The notes below the pieces were generated by a model. That model made no database searches and had not been told where the DNA came from. It worked only from the letters and a program-made list of their open reading frames with translations. The translations under genes were made by a program, and so were the position numbers. Shown piece after piece: positions 33,284 to 43,594 of a stretch of 64,000 nt of DNA; positions within the stretch are counted from its first letter, which is position 1, and each line of letters starts with the position of its first letter. The DNA comes from Silene latifolia (taxonomy: Eukaryota; Streptophyta; Magnoliopsida; Caryophyllales; Caryophyllaceae): contig NC_133537.1 of NCBI RefSeq assembly GCF_048544455.1, forward strand, positions 17,917,541-17,981,540, given 5' to 3'.

Positions 33284-35681
33284 ATGTCTGGGAGGGCTCC
33301 CATGGACATAGACACTGTTGTTGACCCTTCTCAGGTGCTTGAGGAGGCGTTGGAGGAGGCTTTCACCGCTGCGGTGATGGCTGCTGAGGACGAGGTCCAG
33401 GAGGAGGCTGTTGAGGAGGAGGAGGCCCCGAGACGGGCCAATGTTGGATGAGGTAGTCGCCAGCTGAGGGGAGCACCTGCATGGGCTGAGACCTGGGACA
33501 GTAGGCACTTGCTCTGGGCTGCAGAGGGTCACTTGTCCTACAAGACGGTGAAGAGCTTGGTAAATAGGGTTCATTACTCTTCATTCATCTTCTTTTCATT
33601 TCTGTTTGTCATTCCTTTTCTCCTTAATTTGAGCTAAAAATAGCTTTTGTTTCAAATCAACATAGGAGGCCGGGAACATCAGGTCGTTCTCGGGCTACGC
33701 GACAACGATGAGGTGCTACGAGAGGCTGTCGGCTGAGGAGCGGGCCATGATCGAGCGGGGAGCGTTCGACGCCTTAGTGCAGGCCTGGAGGGACATTGCG
33801 AGGAGGAAGCTTCAGGCTAACCTCAGTCTCGTCCGAGCGTTCTTGGACAGGTTTTGGGACACGACCTCCACGTTTCACATGCCTTTTGGTGAGGTGGGGG
33901 TCACTTTGGAGGACTACGATATGATTTCTGGTCTGCCGTGTGGGACTGAGGTGGTGGAGTGGCCAGAGACGGCCATGAGGGTTGACTCGGCGGAGGCCAG
34001 GAGGTTGATCGGCTGGAACTTGGCGCCGAAGGCGGCCGCGCAGAGACCGGCAGCAGTGCCTAGTTCTTACGTGCGGGACTACTTTGCGGGGAAGACCTCG
34101 GCGTTGGTGGTGATCGAGAGGAGGGAGACGGCTCCTCCTCCTTGCACTGCAGAGTAGAGAGTCCGCTTGTGGCTCTGGTGGTTTCTGTCTTCGATTTACC
34201 TCGGAGACAAGGGCGAGAGGCTTTCGACGAAGCTTCTTCCCTTCCTTTGTGACCTGAGCTCCCTAGGCCGTTGGGACTGGGTCACTACTGGTTTTGCGGT
34301 CCTCATCCGCTTCATGAGGGCCATGGTTCGACCGGAGTTGATGGAGAAGGGGACTTCTCCTGCTGCTGTCGGCCCTGGACTGCTGTTGGAGGCATGAACC
34401 TTCATTTCTTCTCATGAAAGATCATTTCTTTTTCTTGTCAAATCACGAAAGATTGTTGCTAATTATCTTGATTTACAGGCGTGGGCGTACTCCTAATTTC
34501 CGAGCCTCGCGCCCAAGAGGACGGAGCCGGTGGAGAAGGCCTATCCCGTCGTGAGGGATTGGGTGATGTGCCGCACAAGGAGTCGGCGTTCCTTCCATGA
34601 CGTCTGTCGGCGGGAGGTGAACGCTCTTCAGTTGGACAGCGTGAGTATTTTACCTTACATTTGTCTGTCTTACTTTTTCTTTCTTTTAGAACTGTTCATA
34701 AGAATGACCCTTCGTTTGCTTTTCTAGTGGGTGCCTAGACCTTGGGAGGAGTACGCTGGCGCTCCTCCTTTCGTGGCTGAGGTCCTTCGACCTAGGAGTT
34801 CGAGTCGGCTGCTGTTGAGGACATCGATGGGTCCTGTGTGGTACTTGGGCGAGCGTTTGGCTCGGCAGTGCTCTCGGGATGTCTTGACGGTTCCCATCGA
34901 TCCTCCTCGGACGATGTTTAGGGAGCCTTATGAGGCTGAGAGGGAGACTGACTTGGATGGCGTTGGTGGCGACGCCCTCCTTCTTCCTGGTGAGGACTAC
35001 TCGGCGTTCCTCTATGGGAGGTTGACGTACTGGCCGGTTGTGGTAAGTGCTTGCCCTCTTTCATTTTGATTGTTTGAGCATATGATGAAGGATCATCGGT
35101 TAACGAAAGTCGTCTGATCTTGCAGGAGGTCGAGGCGGCGGGCATCGAGCTCTTAGAGTACCCCGAGACCCTTGAGTACACCGACACGACGGGGATGACG
35201 ACGATCTCCGAGCTACGTGACTTTGACGTGGCAGTGAGAGATGCTGGCTTGGACGATTGGCAGCATCTGATTCGGATGGTGAGTCTTCTAGCCTGTATAG
35301 TTTTTATGTAAGAACACGTTTGCTCACATTTGCTCCATTGCTAAACATTTTTCCTTTTGAAATACAGGTCGCGCCATCCCGGTTCGTGGCTTTATGGAGA
35401 GTAGCCAACCGGTTGCGGGCTACCGCCGCCGAGGCACTCGCTGGTGGCCGAGGACCTCAGGTATGAACCTTCCGTTTTTTTTAGTTTTCTAATTTTCCTT
35501 TATGCTTGAAATGATTGACATGAGTCAGCTTTGTTGTTTGCAGAGGGAGCGCGAGCTGGAGCGAGAGCTTGCCCAGTCCCGAGAGGAGACGGCTCACTTG
35601 CTGAGGGAGCTCGAGGTTCGTGACGCCGAGGTTGCTGCTCTCGAGGCGAGAGTTGCTGAGCTAGACGGCGACGAGCAGTAG
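33284..35681 (+). pseudogene. Antisense plant mobile domain (PMD) gene, seven exons, three premature stops
   Basis: The exons are 33284-33559, 33666-34391, 34479-34640, 34728-35042, 35126-35278, 35368-35460 and 35544-35681. All six introns are short (about 80-106 bp) and fall exactly between codons, giving a 620-residue frame. Five introns are GT-AG and intron 2 begins GC. Exon 1 starts MSGRAPMDIDTVVD and ends WAAEGHLSYKTVKSL. Exon 2 contains LSAEERAMIERGAFDALVQ, FHMPFGEVGVTLEDYDMISG and DYFAG, which match the plant mobile domain (PF10536, 'aminotransferase-like'). The last exon is a coiled coil (RERELERELAQSREETAHLL). Stops interrupt the frame at 33449 (TGA), 34155 (TAG) and 34494 (TAA). It lies opposite to the retroelement's own genes, between pol and 3' LTR. 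PMD proteins are known from both transposons and silencing-related host genes; the role here is unknown. Confidence 0.85.
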
Positions 35682-36517
35682 CTTCCGTGTTGCTTCTTGT
35701 TTTTGGCTATATTTTTGTACATTTATACATTTTTGGACTTTTGGATTTTGTCTTGGGGCCCGAGCCCCCAGTTTGGTGTACATATCCCTTTTTTGGTTGT
35801 ATATATGATGGCCTGAGTGCCTTTGCTGCTGGGTTGTTTTGTTTGTACCTGCAGGTTAGCTTTGAACAGGTTTGGTAGATGACGGTTTACGCCGTCATGC
35901 TGCCGAAATCTACACAGAAATCACACAGAACATATATTTGTACATATGGCCTAAATTAGCGCAAAACAATGACTCGAAAATGCAAAAAGTATGACCAGAA
36001 ATGAAAAATGCACAAAAATTCGGTCGGAAATGGCAAAATGCGCAAAAATTTGGTCGGAAATGACCGGACGGTAGGGAGGGTTACCCCCTAAAAAGAAGAA
36101 AAAATAAAAACATATAAGTTTGAAATGGGAAAAAACAAAAGAGAAATGTAAAGTTCGAAAAAATGATATAGAGCATAAATGAAATTAAATTGGTGAAATG
36201 ATTCCCGAAAAAAAGAAAATTAAAAAGAAATGTATAAGTGTGCTAAAATGGCGAAAATGTCGATGTCGTCTCGAGATGCGTGCCCGGGAAATTAGGAAAC
36301 ACGAAATATGGTAACCTGATGTATTTACCAAATAATAACCCGTATGAATAGGAAATTATTCGTTGAGAAATTTAGGAAAGATCCAATGCGGAAAATCACA
36401 GAAAAAGAGCTGAGGAAGAGGCGCAGCAAGAGCCGCGTCCCTTCGAAGAGGCGCAGCACCTGCTGCGCCTGTTCCTCAGTGCGTCCGTTCTGACGGATTT
36501 TAGGAAACAACTTTAAG
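35682..36517. other. Spacer between the two antisense genes
   Basis: This includes the 3' end of the PMD gene (a T-rich stretch from 35690), a stretch with repeated AAATG(A/G)C..GGTCGGAAAT segments (35990-36065), and the hairpin cassette at 36410-36479. Confidence 0.5.
36410..36479. repeat. Hairpin cassette 4, upstream of the DUF7745-like antisense gene
   Basis: The arms CTGAGGAAGAGGCGCAGCA (36410-36428) and TGCTGCGCCTGTTCCTCAG (36461-36479) pair at 18 of 19 positions. The downstream arm ends 38 bp before a TATA box (36518). It lies outside the LTRs, in the internal region. Confidence 0.88.
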
Positions 36518-36525
36518 TATAAATA
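36518..36525 (+). promoter_or_regulatory. TATA box of the DUF7745-like antisense gene
   Basis: TATAAATA in the context AAGTATAAATAGAGACG, 93 bp upstream of the ATG at 36611. The spacer (TTCTTCCGTCTTTCTTCGTC) is CT-rich like a plant 5' UTR. This suggests the gene has its own promoter, independent of the LTR. Confidence 0.65.
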
Positions 36526-36610
36526 GAGACGTCGTAGGAGGTTTTATTCACATAATTCTTCCGTCTTTCTTCGTCTTATTACACAAAAACTCCCAAAATA
36601 AGCCTACATC

Positions 36611-37268
36611 ATGAATACTCTTGAAATTCGTCTAAAATAGTGGACAAATGAGTTCTCTAGTGTGGAGAAGTATGACATGGGTGCTTATAATTTTGGAGTA
36701 CTTTTGAGCTTGAAATTGATCAAGGTAGTCAAACCGTTTCTCGATGCTTGTCTTGACTATTGGGACCTTAATCATCACGTATTTGCCTTTCCTGGAGGAG
36801 ACATTTGCCCATTTCCTGAGGAGATTGCTGCGATTGGTGGTTGGGATCCGGAACATTTGCCTGTTATTCCCTCCACTTCTCAAGGGTATAAGAATAAGTT
36901 TAGAGATTTGCTTGGATTGGCTAGAGTTGATGTTGACCGTCTTGTGACCTCTAAAGGAGTGCGAATGTTGGATTTCATCGATCGCTTCATCAACAAGGCC
37001 GATCCTACTGTTTCTTATGTTGCAAGGCGAAGGGCATTCGGGTTTTGCCTACTTTATGTATATGTCCTTCAAGGGCATGTTGATGAGGACATGAGGGGCG
37101 ACCCTCGTCTTTTGAGCCTGATTGAGCAAATGGAGTCGCGCAGAGCCCACTTACTCGTGTTTAGAGAGATCCTATTGGGCTTGGATAACAGGAAAGCCAA
37201 CCGCGACCTACTGTATTTTGGAAGTCCCATTATTTTGCAGGTAACAGAGCACTTTTCTTTTCTTTTTT

Positions 37269-37314
<46 letters not shown>

Positions 37315-38120
37315 CTTTTTTTTTTAATACCCGCTTTTGGTAGGTCTGGCTTATGGAGCGTCTTCGATTGATCGAGCCCCTAGATAATGTTCCTTCTTGC
37401 CATGCTCGTTCGATTGCAATGAGGACCAGGCTTTACATGGTGGACTTCACTCGAGTGTGCAACTACTGGGAAAACAAGTTGAAAAGGGAAGATGGCCCCT
37501 TAATTAGATGGATTGTACCATGGTGGCACCTCAAATATGTTACTGGAGTATCTTCCCTGGATTCTATCCGAGCTGTTCGCATTCCCGGCTTGGAGTTTAT
37601 GATATGCATTTTCCCGGAGAGGTTGATGAGGCAGGTTGGATTGAAGCAGATGATCCCGAAGCTTGACACTGTCCCGCAGACTGCCGTGGCGCTTACTACG
37701 GAGAGTCGAAGAGAGTGGGCCATCAAATGGGCTCAGAGGAACATTTAGTTCTTGAATTCTTCTGTCAGTGCTCTATGGGTGTCAGATTCTTATACGCGGT
37801 GGAGGAAGGCTGCTACTCCGGAGGAGCGCGAGAGACTGAGGAAGCGTGAACTAGTTAACTACAAGGTTCGCGAGGTGGAAAAGGAGAAGGGGAAGCACCT
37901 GACCGAGGGAGAGGAAGAAGCCGGGTTTCGAGTTGTTCATCCTTCGAAGAAACCAAAGACTTCTCCTGCCGTCGAGATGGTGGTTGGCAAGAATGGCAAA
38001 GCGAGACCACGAGAGAGACCATTGGTGATTAGGTCGGAAGTGGCGCAGGAGCGTCCGACTCGAGGTCGCGACAAGAAGTATGATAAAAATGACAAAGGCA
38101 AAGGGAAAATGGAAGAGTAG
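36611..38120 (+). pseudogene. Antisense DUF7745-like gene, two exons, two premature stops
   Basis: Exon 1 is 36611-37240 and exon 2 is 37344-38120, joined in phase 0 by a GT-AG intron that contains a run of about 50 T. The 468-residue frame starts MNTLEIRLK. Conserved-looking segments are FLDACLDYWDLNHHVFAFPG and FPEEIAAIGGWDPEHLP, resembling the start of proteins now labelled DUF7745, which are common as extra genes in plant Ty3/gypsy elements. Exon 2 has YWENKLKREDGPLIRWIVPWW followed by a basic Lys/Glu/Arg-rich tail, possibly nucleic acid-binding or nuclear-targeting. In-frame TAG codons occur at codon 10 (36638-36640) and at 37746-37748. The gene converges on pol: its stop is 538 bp from the pol stop on the opposite strand. 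Family assignment is from memory of the motif pattern and needs a profile search. Confidence 0.75.
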
Positions 38121-38657
38121 CCTATGTCTTTATTTATTATTTATTATTATTATTGGAATAAGAAGATGGCGTTTTTAGAATCCTAGCCTATTTATTTTTA
38201 TTATGATCTTATTATGTAACGTAATATTATTATGAAATGAAGTAAAAGAGGTTGATTGGTTATGAAACCGTTGTGGTTTTCTTTTTATTATTCTTGTCGA
38301 ATTTCAAATGCATTTGCAAATGTCCTTCTATTTACATTTAAAGCAATTAAGTGGGTTGTATCCCATGAAGGATTGCCTACGTATTCATTAAAAAAATGAA
38401 ATCAAACCCTTGTGCGTAGTTCGAGTAAATGTAAAAGAATAATTGTGCTAAGCAAGAGCTTGTAATGAACTTTAGAAAATAAGCATGTGCTTTACTTACT
38501 CTAAAAATGCAATTTAGTTTATTTGATGATATGAGAATGACAAATTGTCAAAATGCAAGAGCAAGATGACATTAGCTTGATTCAGCTTGGCCCCCATTTA
38601 TTTCGTGCCACAAGAACGACACGTGAGGTTACGCGAGGCGCGTTTTTTGCTCCTATT
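38121..38657. other. Convergent 3' region between DUF7745-like gene and pol
   Basis: AT-rich, probably holding the 3' ends of both transcripts. No coding frame. Confidence 0.5.
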
Positions 38658-41600
38658 CTAGGCATAATAACGTTTTAATTAGTCAAGGTTTGTTGGGTTG
38701 GTAAATTCGTTCCCGTCTAGGTCTGTGATCCTAACCGCACCTCCTGGAAGTATGGACTTGACTAGGAATGGCCCGGCCCAATTGGGATTGAATTTTCCTC
38801 GTGGATCGACAGGTAAAAGAGCCCTAATGGATTTGAGGACCAAATCTCCTTCCTTGATGTTCCTTGGCTTATCCCTTTTGTTGAAGGCTCGTTTGATACG
38901 CGCCTGATATGTTTGCACATTATGTAATGCACGTAACCTTCGTTCATCCAGGAGGATGAGTTCTTCGTATCTGTCCCTCTTCCATTCGGCTTCGGGTATT
39001 TGACTTTCGAGTAAAATACGCAAAGATGGTATTTCTAGCTCGACTGGTTATACGGCTTCCATGCCGTAGGTCAAATAGAAAGGAGTAGCCCCAGTGGGCG
39101 TCCTAACGGATGTACGATATCCCCATAAGGCAAAGGGTATCTTGCTCGACCAATCTCTATAGTTGTCAATCATTTTCTTGAGAATTGTGACAACGTTTTT
39201 GTTTGCTGCCTCTACCGCGCCATTGGTTTGTGGTCTATATGGCGAGGAGTGGTGGTGCTTGATTTTGTACTTGGCTAGCAATTGTTCAGTATCAGCTTGG
39301 AAATGTGATCCATTGTCACTGATGATCTCATGTGGGCAACCATGTCGACAGATGATATTGGTTTGTATGAACTTTACCACGTTCTTGGCTGTAAGACTGG
39401 TGTAGGAAGCTGCTTCTACCCACTTGGTGAAATAATCGATTGCTACTAGGATAAAACAGTGACCTCTTGTTCCAACTGGAGTGATCTTGCCGATGATGTC
39501 AATTCCCCAAGCAGAAAATGGCCAGGGAGATGTCATGGTGTAAAACAATTAGGGAGGAACATGTTGCACATTCCCGAAGATCTGGCAATTATGGCAATGT
39601 CTCACATATTTGATGCAATCAGATTCCATCGTGGTCCAATAGTATCCTAAACGTGTGATTTTCTTTGCCATCATAGGTCCACTCATGTGAGGGCCACATT
39701 CTCCGTCATGGACTTCTTCCATCACTTTTTGTGCCTGTGAATGATCAAGGCAACGTAGGATTACACCAAGAGGTGTTCTTTTGTATAGCTCTCCTTGCAT
39801 GAGGACGTATTGGGAAGCTAGTAAGCGGATAGCGCGTTGTCCCCTTTTGTCCATTTCTGGTGGATAGGTGCCGTTGAGTTTGAAGTTTAGGATTGCTTTG
39901 AACCAGGGTTCCACCGCAATTTCCTCTTCATCGGTGATTTGGTGCACATAAGCTGGCTCTGATCGTCATTCGATGCATAAAGGCATTTCTACCATACTAT
40001 CCGGCATGTTAATCAAAGATGTGAGTTTTGCAAGAGCATCCGCAAATTGATTTTCTTCTCGAGGTAGATGTAAGTAGGTTACTTGATCGAAGAATTGGGC
40101 TACTTGGTCTATTCTGGCTTGATAAGGCGCCAAGCTTTCGCTTCGGATTTTCCAAGATCCCGTAACTTGATTGATGATCAAAGAGGAATCCCCATGTACT
40201 CGAAGATTCTTGATGCCTAAACTTACTGCCACTTGCAATCCAATGAGACAGGCTTCGTATTCTGCAGTGTTATTTGTCACCTCGAAGTCGAGTTTGACAG
40301 AGATTGTTGTATGCTCGCCTTCAGGAGAAATGAGCAACACTCCTATTCCAAATCCTCTTATGTTCGATGCTCCATCAAAATAGAGGTCTCAGGAGTCTAC
40401 ATCTGTTTGGAGTATGTCCTCATTCGGAAATGACCAAGTGTCTATCGTTTGTGCATCATTGATGGGATTTTCTGCGAAGAATTCGGCAACGGCGCGCCCC
40501 TTTATGACTTTCAAAGGCACATATTTAAGATCGAACTCAGAGAGCATCAAAGTCCATCTCGCTAGACGTCCATTGAGAACGGGTTTCTCGAAGAGGTATT
40601 TGACAGGATCCATTTTGGAGAATATTTTGACGGAGTAGCTAAGCATGTAGTGGCGTAGCTTCTTCGTTGCTCACAAAAGAGCGAGGCATGTCTTCTCGAG
40701 TGGTGTGTATTTGCACTCGTACTGCAAGAACTTCTTACTAAGGTAGTAGATGACTCTTTCTTCTTTTCCTACGCTTTGAGCTAGCATGGCGCCCATGGCC
40801 GTTTCGGTTACCGTGAGATATAAACCAAGAGGTTGATCCCGTTGAGGTGGCATGAGCACTGGTGGTTTGGCTAGTATTTCCTTGATTCGGTCGAAAGCCT
40901 TCTGACAGTCATCATCCCACATGGTGTGATCTGTTTTCTTTAACTTCTTAAATATGGGTTCGCAGATCATGGTGAGTTTCGATATGAATCGACTTATGTA
41001 TTGAACCTTGCCTAGGAATCCCCTTAATTCTTTCTCTGTTTGAGCTTGCGGCATTTCGATTAAAGCTTTGATCTTTGAAGGGTCTATTTCTATACCTCGT
41101 TGGCTAACCACGTATCCTATGAGTTTGCCTGATGTTACTCCGAATGCGCATTTCTGAGGATTGAGCCTCATGTTGTACTTCCGTAGTCTCGAGAAGAATT
41201 TGCGAAGGTTCACAATATGTCCCTCTCTTTCCTTGGACTTGAAAATCATGTCATCTATGTATACCTCAACTTCTTTATGCATCATGTCATGTAAGAGCGT
41301 AGTTGCGGTGCGTTGGTAGGTAGCTCCGGCGTTGATTAACCCAAATGGCATAACCGTGTAGCAGTAGGTTCCCCATTGAGTGACGAAGGCGGTCTTATGC
41401 ATGTCCTCTAAGGCCATCTTGATCTGGTTATATCCCGCGTATCCGTCCATGAAGGATAGCAACGCGTGATCCGCTGTATTATCCACTAATATGTCGATAT
41501 GTGGTAGAGGAAAGTCATCCTTAGGGCTTGCTTTGTTTAAGTCTCTAAAGTCAACACAAACACGGATTCTCCCATCCTTTTTGGGTACGGGTACTATGTT

Positions 41601-41933
41601 AGCCACCCAGTCCGAGTACTAGGAAACTTTGATGAACCCGGCTTTGAATTGTTTATCGACTTCTTCTTTGATTTTAAGAGCCCATTCCGTCCTCATTCTT
41701 CGAAGGTTTTGTTTCACGGGTTTGAACCCTGGTTTGATTGGGATTCTATGCTCTGCAATCTCTCTGTCGATCCCTGACATATCTTTGTAGGACCAAGCGA
41801 AAACGTCTTTGAACTCGTGTAGGAGGTTTATGAAATTGGCCCTTTCGGTGGGGCTCAGGGTTGTCCCTATCCTAAGTTCTTGAGGTTCTAGTTCAGTTCC
41901 TACGTTGATGGGTTCGGTATCTTCTATCACGGG
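38658..41933 (-). pseudogene. Ogre/Tat pol: reverse transcriptase, RNase H, integrase; one frame with seven stops
   Basis: Pol copies element RNA into DNA and integrates it. Domains in order: a linker with INVGTELEPQELRIGTTLS; reverse transcriptase with VPVPKKDGRIRVCVDFRDLN, the FMDGYAGYNQ motif and the catalytic YIDDMIF; a first RNase H-like segment ending LKYVPLKVIKGRAVAEFFAE; a second, archaeal-type RNase H (YFDGASN, NNTAEYEACLIGL, VHGDSS, FADALAKL); integrase with H-H-C-C zinc finger (near 39640-39580), WGIDIIG, ISDNGSHFQ and NGAVEAANK; and a C-terminal DNA-binding part. Stops at 41619, 40671, 40389, 39966, 39549, 39048 and 38679 all lie in one frame that otherwise remains open to 38658, so no frameshift occurred. 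Several stops replace expected Trp, Gln or Arg codons, consistent with C-to-T change. A frame change separates it from the upstream linker near 41930-41945. Confidence 0.92.
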
Positions 41934-42517
41934 TCCCCTTCCCCCTCTTGTAGTATTTCTTTGGCTATGTAGGGAGGTATCTCGATTGAGTCAGGGTTTG
42001 GGTCATCCTCATCATCATCGTAAACAGAATTGAATTCAAGATAACACGAAGAGTAAGCAGAACCTGATTTATTCATATTAAGATTTGAGAAAAGTTGAAA
42101 CAGATAAGCCATCTGATCTGTGGTCAGCGGCGGTAAAGGGACAGCGGTTGGGACATTTTCCGAACTACTGTTGTTATTCGACACTAGGCTAGGAGAAACG
42201 AGGGGAGTGGGAATGACGACAGGAGGAGACTCTTTAGGAACTTCTCTAGACTCCGACTCTGACTCCGACTTTGACTCTGACTCGAATTCATCGTCTTCTG
42301 GTTCTCCTTTGAACATTTCTCCTTCTCCAGTAGTGAGCTTGAAGAGTCTTCCTTGGTTGTTTGTCCACTTGATCGATTTTCTCCATCCTTTCTGCTGAAT
42401 GGTGTTGATTTCTGTGATTAATGTGGTAGGGTTGAAGTGATCATCTTGAAGTATCATAGTAATGATCTCGTCCTGCGTGGCTCTAAAAAATCGATCTTCT
42501 CCAAACACTAGACTCAC
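41927..42517 (-). pseudogene. Ogre linker region between protease and reverse transcriptase
   Basis: An open frame with VSLVFGEDRFFRATQDEI, an acidic Ser/Glu stretch (ESESKSESESES), and DSIEIPPYIAKEILQ near the end. It matches the usual linker of Tat polyproteins. The frame ends in TGA within a G-rich stretch (GAGGGGGAAGGGGACCC) one frame away from the reverse transcriptase frame. This may be a one-base indel in the G run, or the region where Ogre elements are known to splice an intron. Confidence 0.7.
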
Positions 42518-42818
42518 AGCTTGTTCGTCTAGGCAAGGTGCTTGACGAGTCTTGACGGTAGGAACCGTTTCTGGAGGAATGAAGTAGCAATCGTGAAAGA
42601 TCTTGATTCCGGCTAACTTCCTTTCGAGATAATGCCAAGGTTAAGGAAATCCATGAAATAATTATTGACTTCCTTCCCTAACAAAGTATCCATTTAGGGT
42701 AGGGAGATAGGGTTGCATTTGAATTCCCACATTCTTACGGTTTTGGATTTGAGCGAGCATCTCGAGAACTTCCTCTTTGGTGGGTTTGTATCCTAATCCA
42801 AGGGGTATTATTTGTGAA
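42518..42818 (-). pseudogene. Degenerate protease-linker stretch
   Basis: Protein-like fragments (GLGYKPTKEEVLEMLAQI, MQPYLPTLNGYFV, FHDCYFIPPETVP) appear in different frames separated by stops and shifts, so at least one indel lies between 42818 and 42520. Confidence 0.65.
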
Positions 42819-43594
42819 TTACCCTCCTTGTAGGGGGGCAATGGTGCTCCTTCGGATAGGATTCAAAGGCATTCCCAGGAAGTATCCCTGGGTTTTGAGT
42901 ATGTGGTTGACCACTAGGTTAGAGTAGGGATTGAAGTATAATGGTGCCAATTCGCTCTCTATGACGTTTATGATGTGAAAGACCCCAATTTCATGTACTG
43001 GATATGTAAGGACTTGATTGCTTGACTTCTTTTCAATGATTGCCTTGATGGGCGACGAAGTGATTGTCACCACCTTACCATCTAGTGGGATTTTGATTTT
43101 CTGGTGGAGTGTGGATGTTATCGCTTTGGAAGCGTGAATCCAGGGTCTTCCCAGAAGTATGTTGAAGGATGCCTCGATGTCCACTATTTGAAAATTGACC
43201 TTTCGTTCAATTGGCCCTGTGGCTATGGTTAGGTCAACAAGTCCCACCACCTTTCGTCGTGTACCATCATATGCGCGAACACCTTGATTGGTAGGAGTCC
43301 AATATGATTCTTTCATGTCCAATTTATATGCCGTTTTCAAGGGTATGACGTTGACCGCGGAGCCATCATCTATTAAGGTCATTGGCACATTCTTTTTTAA
43401 GCAAATGACGGTGATATAAAGAGCCAAGTTATGACTAGCACCGAAGGGTGGCAAATCCTCATCCGAGAAAGTAATAGGATTACTTAGCTTTGGTGATTCT
43501 TGGAAGACCAAGTTGACCACGTCGTCGGGTGTGGAGTTATGTGCCACATTTAGTTTGGCCAAAGCTTGCAGCAAAGCTTGGCAATGTGGGAATG
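42819..43594 (-). pseudogene. Ogre protease region (3' part of the interrupted gag-pro frame)
   Basis: This starts right at the border of the nested LTR element and is in frame with the gag segment on its other side once the insertion and one 4-bp duplication are disregarded. It contains QALLQALAKLNV, PLIDDG-type active site in MTLIDDGSAVNVIPLK, and LLGRPWIHASKA, all typical of Tat aspartic protease. The frame closes at 42819 after LQGG. Confidence 0.85.

Noticed and set aside
33233-33584. Minus-strand open frames opposite the first PMD exon
   Set aside because: Shadows of the plus-strand exon; they have no motif and the retroelement's sense genes end at 38658.
38698-39650. Plus-strand open frames opposite integrase
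   Set aside because: Antisense shadows of pol; the real plus-strand genes end at 38120.
41927-41945. Programmed frameshift signal in the G run before reverse transcriptase
   Set aside because: The sequence GAGGGGGAAGGGG could be slippery, but the surrounding region has other lesions and Ogre elements may splice here, so a simple indel is as likely.
42120-42398. Plus-strand Asp/Ser-rich open frame
   Set aside because: Antisense shadow of the acidic Ser/Glu linker in the Ogre polyprotein.
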